From positions 1-25,766 of the forward strand of contig CAJUSB010000042.1 in NCBI GenBank assembly GCA_910589115.1: a stretch of 25,766 nt of DNA, in the 5' to 3' direction. The DNA is from an uncultured Clostridia bacterium. Its GTDB lineage: Bacteria > Bacillota > Clostridia > Oscillospirales > Butyricicoccaceae. Numbering within the stretch: position 1 is the first letter of the stretch; each line of letters begins with the position of its first letter. Made by a program: the position numbers and the translations under genes. The notes under the pieces were generated by a model. That model did no database searches, was not told the DNA's origin, and saw nothing but the letters and a program-made list of their open reading frames with translations. Below, piece after piece: positions 20,465 to 25,766 of this stretch.

Positions 20465-21828
20465 AGGGGCTCGGGAAGATTCTCTCACGATATGTATTGT
20501 CAGCAGCCGGTATTGCGCTGGCACTGATTTTTTTGAATGTTATGATATTTGCCAGTTTTGTCGTCAGCAGCTTTTCTGCCGAGCCGGTGTATGAACACAG
20601 GTTAAGTGAGCTGGCGGACTCTATACAGTGGACGGGCAGTCAATGGGAAGCGGTTGGCGGTTCAACACTTGAGGGGGATTATTGCTGGGCAATGTTGCTG
20701 AGCGAAGAAGGCGATATCCTGTGGAGCGAGGCGCTGCCGGAGGAACAGAAACGGCATTACACGATTTCTGATGCTGCATCGTTTACACGATGGTATTTGA
20801 ATGATTATCCAGTAAGGGTATGGGAACATGAGGCCGGTATCTTTGTGATTGCGCAGCCGCGCGGCTCGGTTTGGAAGCAGCAGATGGAAATGAGTGCGCA
20901 GTCCATGGATCTGCTTTTACATTTCACGCTGCCTGCATTTGTCGGGCTGAATATTGCCGCTGCACTGCTGATGGCGCTGGTATTTGGCCTGCGGCTGTTC
21001 CGGGCGGTCAGACCGGTTGCGCTGGGGATTGACGATTTGGCGGGACAAAAGCCGGTCAAGCTGGAGGAGAAAGGGCTGCTGCGGGAAATCAGCGCCGGAT
21101 TAAACCGTGTTTCGGAGCAGCTGCGGCGGCAGGGGAGAATGCTGCAAAAACGTGACCGCACGCGCACGGAATGGATTGCGGGGGTGTCTCATGATATCCG
21201 TACCCCGCTGACGCTGGTACTTGGGGAGGCGGCACAGTTAGAGGCAGACGAAATGCTGGACAGCGCTGCGCGTGCAAGGGCGAAAACGATTCGCGTGCAG
21301 GGGGAGCGGATCCGGGCGCTGGTATCGGACTTGAACCTGGCATCTAAGCTGGAATATGAATTACAGCCGCTGCGGGTTCAGCGTTTCCGTCCGGCGGAGC
21401 TGCTGCGCACGGCGGCAGCCGAGGTATGGAACGATGGCGTCAGCGAAGCATTTTCACTGGAAATGGACATCCCTGCGGACTGTGAAGGCGTAACCTTTAC
21501 AGGGGATGTGCCGCTGGTCGAGCGGGCCGTGCGTAATCTGGTCGGGAACAGCATTCGGCATAATCCGCAGGGCTGTACCATAACAGTCGGGATGCGCTGC
21601 GAAAATCGGGTATGCCGTCTGACGGTAGCTGATGACGGGAAAGGCTTTCCTGCGCAGGTGCTGGAAAGCCTGTGCAGGCCGCAGGAAGGGACGATTTCCA
21701 GCCATGGGTTAGGGCTGACCATTGTACGGCAGATTGCCGCAGCACACGGCGGGACGTTTACCCCTAAAAATACAGAAACGGGAACGCTGGTTACCCTGAC
21801 GTTCCCGCGAGCGGAAGAGGAAAATTGA
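20461..21828 (+). CDS. Sensor histidine kinase
   Basis: 455 aa: membrane helix 1 (about residues 14-38), an extracytoplasmic loop of about 120 residues (SAEPVYEHRL to MSAQSMD), membrane helix 2 (about 160-183), a short HAMP-like linker, then the kinase core. H-box GVSHDIRTPLT (phosphorylated His), N-box NLVGNSIRHN, G1 ADDGKGF, G2 SHGLGLTIV. The ATG at 20461 overlaps the response-regulator stop (ATGA) and the pair is translationally coupled. By context (divergent LanFEG-type transporter) it should sense an antimicrobial peptide or wall stress; the sizeable ectodomain argues against the loopless BceS-type sensing through the transporter. Confidence 0.93.
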   Translation: MKGLGKILSRYVLSAAGIALALIFLNVMIFASFVVSSFSAEPVYEHRLSELADSIQWTGSQWEAVGGSTLEGDYCWAMLLSEEGDILWSEALPEEQKRHYTISDAASFTRWYLNDYPVRVWEHEAGIFVIAQPRGSVWKQQMEMSAQSMDLLLHFTLPAFVGLNIAAALLMALVFGLRLFRAVRPVALGIDDLAGQKPVKLEEKGLLREISAGLNRVSEQLRRQGRMLQKRDRTRTEWIAGVSHDIRTPLTLVLGEAAQLEADEMLDSAARARAKTIRVQGERIRALVSDLNLASKLEYELQPLRVQRFRPAELLRTAAAEVWNDGVSEAFSLEMDIPADCEGVTFTGDVPLVERAVRNLVGNSIRHNPQGCTITVGMRCENRVCRLTVADDGKGFPAQVLESLCRPQEGTISSHGLGLTIVRQIAAAHGGTFTPKNTETGTLVTLTFPRAEEEN

Positions 21829-21928
21829 GCGTCCCCAAAAATCAGACAGACGGTGAAACTGACACAGAACCGCTTTTTATAAAGCCCATGTCCTGGGGAA
21901 TCCATTTTATTATAGTTGGTTCAAAAAA

Positions 21929-22912
21929 TTATGCCTGTGAACGGAGACACCCGCCATTTGGAAAATACTTGTTTACGAACGGGATGTTTTTTACCGTAAA
22001 GGTGCGCCCATTGAGGGACTCCAAAATGCATCCCTCCGGAAGCCCGTCAAAAGACAGTTCATAGGAATACAGCGCCTGAACGCGTTCGCCGTAAGGCTGA
22101 TTCTGTGCGGCGGTGCCGTATTTGCAGTCCCCCAGAAGGGGATGCCCGATTGCTGCCAGATGGGCGCGGATTTGGTGCGTCCGTCCGGTGATAAGCTCGC
22201 AGCGCAGCAGGCTGAGGCCATTCCGTGCGGACAGTGTACGGTAAATCGTGACGGCGGTTTTTGCACCCGGCACCTGTGTCTGGTGTGCGGTAACCAGTTT
22301 CCGTTTTTCATCGCGGCGCAGGAAAAGCGAAATACGCCCCTCCGCAGGCTGTGGCTGTCCGTGGACAATGCACAGATAACGTTTGTGAAGCGCGTGCGCA
22401 CGGATGCCTTCGTTCAGCAGCCGGAGGGCTTCGGCCGTTTTGGCGGCAATGACGATCCCGCCGGTATTCCGGTCGATCCGGTTGCATAGTGCGGGTGTAA
22501 ATGAGAGTGCATCATCGGGGTTCCACTGCCCGGACTGGAATAGATAAGCCTGAATATGTGCAATCAGCGTATCCGTATCGCCGGATTCATCGGCGTGCAC
22601 TACCATGCCGGGCGCTTTGTCGGCAAGCAAAATCTGTTCATCTTCATAAAGGATGGAAAGCTGCGGCTGCCGGATCGCAGTATAGGCGGCCGCCTCTGAC
22701 GGCAGTGTGAAAAAATCATCATTCAGGTAAAGCTGAATACGGTCGTTTTCGACCAGCCGATAAGCGGCTTCGGTGCGTTTGCCGTTTACCTTGATGCGTT
22801 TCAGCCGGATATATTTGTGCATCAGCCCGCCCGGAAGGCGGGGGACAGCCTTTTCCAGAAATTTATTCAGCCGCTGGCCGCTGTCGTTTGTTGTGATGCG
22901 GAATTCTTTCAT
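21929..22912 (-). CDS. RluA-family 23S rRNA/tRNA pseudouridine synthase
   Basis: 327 aa: an N-terminal S4-like RNA-binding domain (about 10-65; GLMHKYIRLKRIKVNGKR) and an RluA/RluC/RluD catalytic domain. The catalytic motif reads NRIDRNTGGIVI, with the essential Asp (usual form HRLDxxTSG), and ELITGRTHQIRAHLAAIGHPLLGD is the conserved second motif. It converts uridine to pseudouridine in structured RNA, probably rRNA; the exact site cannot be told. ATG at 22912 has AAAGGA about nine bases upstream. Convergent with the kinase gene. The 100 bases between them hold no clear terminator. Confidence 0.93.
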   Translation of the reverse strand: MKEFRITTNDSGQRLNKFLEKAVPRLPGGLMHKYIRLKRIKVNGKRTEAAYRLVENDRIQLYLNDDFFTLPSEAAAYTAIRQPQLSILYEDEQILLADKAPGMVVHADESGDTDTLIAHIQAYLFQSGQWNPDDALSFTPALCNRIDRNTGGIVIAAKTAEALRLLNEGIRAHALHKRYLCIVHGQPQPAEGRISLFLRRDEKRKLVTAHQTQVPGAKTAVTIYRTLSARNGLSLLRCELITGRTHQIRAHLAAIGHPLLGDCKYGTAAQNQPYGERVQALYSYELSFDGLPEGCILESLNGRTFTVKNIPFVNKYFPNGGCLRSQA

Positions 22913-23072
22913 TGGTCATGTTCCTTTCTGCGGAAAACACAGGCACTGCTCTTGCAATCTTTCAGATCAGACGATATAATATAAGACAGAGTATGTACAC
23001 GCCATTTTCAGACAAGTCTAGTATATAACAGATTGGCAGAAAAGAAAATACGGTATTTTCCATAGAATTTGG

Positions 23073-23102
23073 TTGACAAATGGCGATGGAATATAGTATA
23101 CT
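23073..23102 (+). promoter_or_regulatory. Promoter of the DUF177-rpmF operon
   Basis: TTGACA at 23073-23078, 18-base spacer, TATACT at 23097-23102, giving a short leader of about 19 bases before the ATG at 23128. Confidence 0.8.
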
Positions 23103-23127
23103 ATCAAATGTACCATGTGAGGTTAGC

Positions 23128-23619
23128 ATGAAGATTGATTTGAAAAATCTGACAGGGGAATTTGTGATTCCCTTTTCCGGCGAGGCAGACTTGCAGGAGG
23201 AAGAATTTTACGGGGCTAAGCCGTTCCGGCAACCTGTAACATATGCAGGCGAGGTGCGGAACCATTTTGGTGCACTGCGCCTGTCGGGTATGGTAAAAAC
23301 GGTTTATTCCACCTGCTGTGCGCGCTGCCTGAAGCCGCTGGAAATCCCGCTTGAGGCCAGCACGGACACGCTGCTGACGCATGACCCGCAGGCTGCGGAT
23401 TCGGAGGACGAGGTTTTCCTGCTTTCCGGAAACGAGGTTGAGGTCGAGGATATATTGATTCCGGCATTGTTCATGCAGGTTGAAATGGTATACCTGTGCG
23501 ATCCGGACTGCAAAGGGCTGTGCCCACACTGTGGTATCGACAGGAATCAGGCCAGCTGCAGCTGTGCTGGCCGTGAAATAGACCCACGGTTGGCAGTATT
23601 GGAGTCGCTGCTCAAATAG
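23128..23619 (+). CDS. DUF177 (YceD-family) protein
   Basis: 163 aa with the YceD/DUF177 pattern: a central CCARCLKPLEIPLE and C-terminal CDPDCKGLCPHCG and CSC motifs, a Cys-rich set likely to bind zinc, plus an acidic middle (SEDEVFLLSGNEVEVEDIL). Members are linked to large-subunit rRNA biogenesis and are nearly always encoded just before rpmF, as here. ATG at 23128 has GAGG six bases upstream; the frame extends to 23080, but that would lie over the promoter. Confidence 0.92.
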   Translation: MKIDLKNLTGEFVIPFSGEADLQEEEFYGAKPFRQPVTYAGEVRNHFGALRLSGMVKTVYSTCCARCLKPLEIPLEASTDTLLTHDPQAADSEDEVFLLSGNEVEVEDILIPALFMQVEMVYLCDPDCKGLCPHCGIDRNQASCSCAGREIDPRLAVLESLLK

Positions 23620-23671
23620 GGCAGAGGATTTCCGCTGATACGATAGAACATAGAGTAGGAGGTGTTCCCGA

Positions 23672-23851
23672 ATGGCAGTACCAAAGAGAAAAACATCGAA
23701 GGCGAGACGCGATAAGAGGCGTAACTCCCACTGGAAGCTTTCTCTTCCCAGCATGGTGAAGTGCCCGCGGTGCGGTGAGTACAAGCTCTCTCACAGAATG
23801 TGTAAGGCTTGCGGCTATTATGATGGCCGTGAAATCGTTTCCACCGATTGA
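23672..23851 (+). CDS. rpmF: Large ribosomal subunit protein bL32
   Basis: 59 aa, full length. MAVPKRKTSKARRDKRRNSH is the typical N-terminus (MAVPKRKTS..R...RR), followed by the zinc-ribbon form CPRC...CKAC and GYYDGREIV. This is the four-Cys, zinc-binding version of L32. Ribosome-binding site AGGAGGTG about nine bases upstream. It follows DUF177 by 52 bases in the same transcript and ends before a strong terminator. Confidence 0.98.
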   Translation: MAVPKRKTSKARRDKRRNSHWKLSLPSMVKCPRCGEYKLSHRMCKACGYYDGREIVSTD

Positions 23852-23870
23852 GTGAGACGTACAGAGAAAC

Positions 23871-23904
23871 AGGGAAGGCGTTGCTTGCTTTCCCTCTTTT
23901 TTTT
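23871..23904 (+). terminator. Terminator of the DUF177-rpmF operon
   Basis: AGGGAAGGC (23871-23879) with GCTTTCCCT (23887-23895; one G-T pair), then a run of eight T (23897-23904). Confidence 0.9.
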
Positions 23905-23999
23905 CTGAAAGAGCGGTTTGTACGGTATATTTGCGGCAGCGTTCCGGCTTTTTGCGCCAATGGATAGCCTCATATATGGAGATGCTGCCAGCCATTGCC

Positions 24000-24106
24000 G
24001 TTTCGTCCGCCGTCCTTTTGGCGGGCGAAACAGTACGCATCAGCGATTATGATGCACCCATTCCCCGCCGCAGCGGAGAAGGCGGCAAACTTAGCGCTCA
24101 CAAGTA
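24000..24106 (+). repeat. Dispersed MITE-like repeat, copy G (internally deleted)
   Basis: Has hairpin 2 (TTTCGTCCGCC 24001-24011 with GGCGGGCGAAA 24020-24030, one G-T pair) and the right terminal repeat CGCTCACAAGTA ending at 24106, but lacks hairpin 1 and a clear left end. It lies directly before the ribosome-binding site of the DUF512 gene. The stretch 23905-23999 shows no gene. Confidence 0.7.
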
Positions 24107-24135
24107 AAGCATCGTATGGAAAAGGGAGGGCAGTC

Positions 24136-25434
24136 ATGCCGTCAAAAATTGTTTCGGTGGATGAGGGCAGCCCGGCGGAACGCGCCGGTATCGGTGCGGG
24201 CAGCAGCCTGCTTTCAATCGACGGACAGCCAGTGCGGGATGTGCTGGATTATAAATTTTATAGCTATGACAGTCGGCTGTGCCTTGAGATCGCCGATGCG
24301 GACGGGGTGCCCCGCACCGTGACAGTGCGCAAAGGCGAAGGTGAGCCGCTTGGGCTGAACTTTGAAAATTATTTGATGGATGGCATGAAACGGTGCTCAA
24401 ATCGCTGCGTGTTCTGCTTCATCGACCAGCTGCCGGAAGGGATGCGCTCCAGCCTCTATGTTAAGGATGATGATGCAAGGCTTTCCTTTCTGCTGGGCAA
24501 CTATATTTCCCTGACCAATTTGTCAGAGGAGGACGTGCAGCGTATTTTGCGGATGCATATTTCTCCCATCAATATTTCAGTGCAGACCACGAATCCTGTA
24601 CTGCGGTGTGAGATGCTTCGCAACCGCCGGGCAGGCGATGCGCTCAGCATTATGGAGCGCTTTGCAGAAGGCGGTATCACAATGAACTGCCAGTTGGTCG
24701 TCTGCGAAGGGATGAACGACGGAGAGGAGTTAAGACGTTCTCTGCATGACCTGAAACGGCTGTATCCGGCAGTCGGTTCGATTTCCGTTGTTCCGTTCGG
24801 TATGACCCGGCACCGGGCGGGGCTTTATCCGCTGAACCCGACAACAAAAGAAGGTGCGGCCCGCTGTCTCGAAATCACAGAGGCGTTTGCCGCAGTTTGT
24901 TTGCAGGAGCTTGGCACCCGTCTGGCATGGTGCGGGGACGAATATTACCTGAAAGCGGGCAAACCGCTGCCGGATGCCGATTATTACGAGGATTTCACGC
25001 AGTTTGAAAACGGTATCGGGATGCTTTCTTTATTTGCGGAGGAATTCCGTCTTGCGCTGCCGGATTATGCGGGCAGGACGGCACGCCCGTTTACATTGGC
25101 GACCGGCACAGCCGCCGCACCACTTATGAAAACCCTTTTGGAGGAGGCGCGGGCAGTTTGTCCATCGCTGGAATATGCCGTTATCCCAATCCGAAACGAT
25201 TTCTTTGGCGAGCTCGTCTCGGTTGCCGGATTGATTACCGGGCAGGATTTGTCTGTGCAGCTGCAAGGTAGGCTGTGCGGCAGTCGTGTCCTCATTTCGG
25301 AGAATATGCTTCGTGACGGAGGCGATATTTTTCTGGACGATTATACGCCCGGACAGGTTGAGGCCGTTCTAGGTGCGGAAATCATTCCGGTGAAAATTGA
25401 TGGTGCGGACCTGCTGGCGCGGATTTTCTCATAA
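24136..25434 (+). CDS. DUF512 radical-SAM protein with N-terminal PDZ-like domain
   Basis: 432 aa. A PDZ-like start (about 1-70; IVSVDEGSPAERAGIGAGSSLLSIDGQPV), the iron-sulfur motif CSNRCVFCFIDQLP (CxxxCxxC, around residues 86-93), then the DUF512 domain to the C-terminus (GDEYYLKAGKPLPDADYYEDFTQFENGIG with key residues DEYYL, E..QFENG; and FGELVSVAGLITGQDL). The family is conserved in Clostridia and its reaction is not established. ATG at 24136 follows GGGAGGG; the longer frame from 23995 is translated repeat copy G. No good promoter is visible between the rpmF terminator and the gene apart from what the repeat may carry. Confidence 0.93.
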   Translation: MPSKIVSVDEGSPAERAGIGAGSSLLSIDGQPVRDVLDYKFYSYDSRLCLEIADADGVPRTVTVRKGEGEPLGLNFENYLMDGMKRCSNRCVFCFIDQLPEGMRSSLYVKDDDARLSFLLGNYISLTNLSEEDVQRILRMHISPINISVQTTNPVLRCEMLRNRRAGDALSIMERFAEGGITMNCQLVVCEGMNDGEELRRSLHDLKRLYPAVGSISVVPFGMTRHRAGLYPLNPTTKEGAARCLEITEAFAAVCLQELGTRLAWCGDEYYLKAGKPLPDADYYEDFTQFENGIGMLSLFAEEFRLALPDYAGRTARPFTLATGTAAAPLMKTLLEEARAVCPSLEYAVIPIRNDFFGELVSVAGLITGQDLSVQLQGRLCGSRVLISENMLRDGGDIFLDDYTPGQVEAVLGAEIIPVKIDGADLLARIFS

Positions 25435-25509
25435 GGAACTGTGAAAAATAAATCGTGGTAGGTGCATCGCAGTATGGCAGAAGAAGGTGCAAGCGTTTGT
25501 CATAAATTG

Positions 25510-25766
25510 TACTCGTGTGCAGAAATCTTTGCCGCAGCTGCCTCTTCGTCCCGCCGTCCTTTTGGCGGGACGAAGCAGCACCAATGGGCGAACATATCCA
25601 GCCCTCGTCCCGCCCGCAGGCGAGAAAGGGAGTCCAGAGGGACGAGTCCCTCTGGCGCTGTCTGCGCAAGACCGCTCGCCGCGCAGGCGAGAAAGGGAGT
25701 CCAGAGGGACGAGTCCCTCTGGCGCTGTCTGCGTAAGACCGCTCGCCGCGTAGGCGAGAAAGGGAG
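25510..25766 (+). repeat. Dispersed MITE-like repeat, copy H, with 67-bp tandem expansion (cut by window edge)
   Basis: Starts with TACTCGTGTGCAG. Hairpin 2 is CTTCGTCCCGCC (25544-25555), loop of eight, GGCGGGACGAAG (25564-25575). Then a 67-base unit, starting CGAGAAAGGGAGTCCAGAGG, repeats from 25621, 25688 and 25755; the third unit is cut off. Each full unit contains hairpin 1 (25634-25655 and 25701-25722). No right terminal repeat lies within the window. Confidence 0.88.

Noticed and set aside
25487..25753. Open reading frames across repeat copies (for example 25487-25753, 12434-12655, 19417-19764, 8568-8789)
   Set aside because: They translate the dispersed repeat in whatever frame is open; they have no ribosome-binding sites and recur only because the repeat recurs.
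25621..25766. Possible CRISPR array from regularly spaced repeats
   Set aside because: The 67-base units are direct tandem copies with no unique spacers between them, and there are no cas genes.

Overview
The window looks like chromosomal DNA of a low-to-mid GC Firmicute of class Clostridia, probably an Oscillospiraceae/Butyricicoccaceae-type gut anaerobe. Four things point there: strong GGAGG ribosome-binding sites, TTGACA/TATAAT promoters with 17-base spacers, the yceD(DUF177)-rpmF and DUF512 radical-SAM genes, and a family of GC-rich dispersed palindromic repeats. This placement is inference; no rRNA or other definitive marker is present. No tRNA, rRNA, CRISPR array or transposase gene was found.

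Layout. 1-95: right end of a dispersed repeat. 135-3795 (-): a heterodimeric ABC exporter pair. 4076-5944 (+): a PHP-domain phosphoesterase and a HAD hydrolase, each behind a strong promoter with a LacI/CcpA-type palindromic operator. 6130-7224 (+): a membrane protein with a sensor-like ectodomain and a HAMP-like segment but no output domain. 7444-8328 (-): a fumarylacetoacetate-hydrolase-family enzyme. 8820-9421 (-): a small uncharacterised protein and a TfoX N-terminal-domain protein. 9603-11271 (+): an ECF-like sigma factor overlapping a membrane protein that is probably its anti-sigma factor. 11704-12324 (+): a secreted 3D-domain cell-wall protein with a long structured leader. 12670-13089 (-): a Fur-family repressor. 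13565-16386 (+): a copper operon, copA with a C-terminal CopZ-like domain, then csoR. 16484-19364 (-): a lantibiotic-immunity-type ABC transporter (one ATPase, two permeases) plus a helical protein. 19748-21828 (+): a divergent two-component system. 21929-22912 (-): an RluA-family pseudouridine synthase. 23128-23851 (+): DUF177 and rpmF. 24136-25434 (+): a DUF512 radical-SAM protein. The right edge is another copy of the dispersed repeat.

How the genes work together. The clearest modules are copper homeostasis (P-type ATPase, chaperone-like domain and copper sensor in one operon, with a candidate CsoR operator), a CprABC/CprKR-like antimicrobial-peptide resistance module (TCS divergent from the ABC operon, with 11-bp-spaced direct repeats upstream of the ABC promoter), and the sigma/anti-sigma pair.

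The most unusual feature is a modular, non-autonomous, MITE-like repeat with TA-flanked imperfect terminal inverted repeats and two hairpin modules. It occurs in about eight places in 25.8 kb, always between genes. One hairpin keeps its pairing through compensatory changes between copies. Copies lie in the leader of the response-regulator gene, just upstream of the DUF512 ribosome-binding site, and against the PHP stop codon. Both window ends fall inside this repeat.
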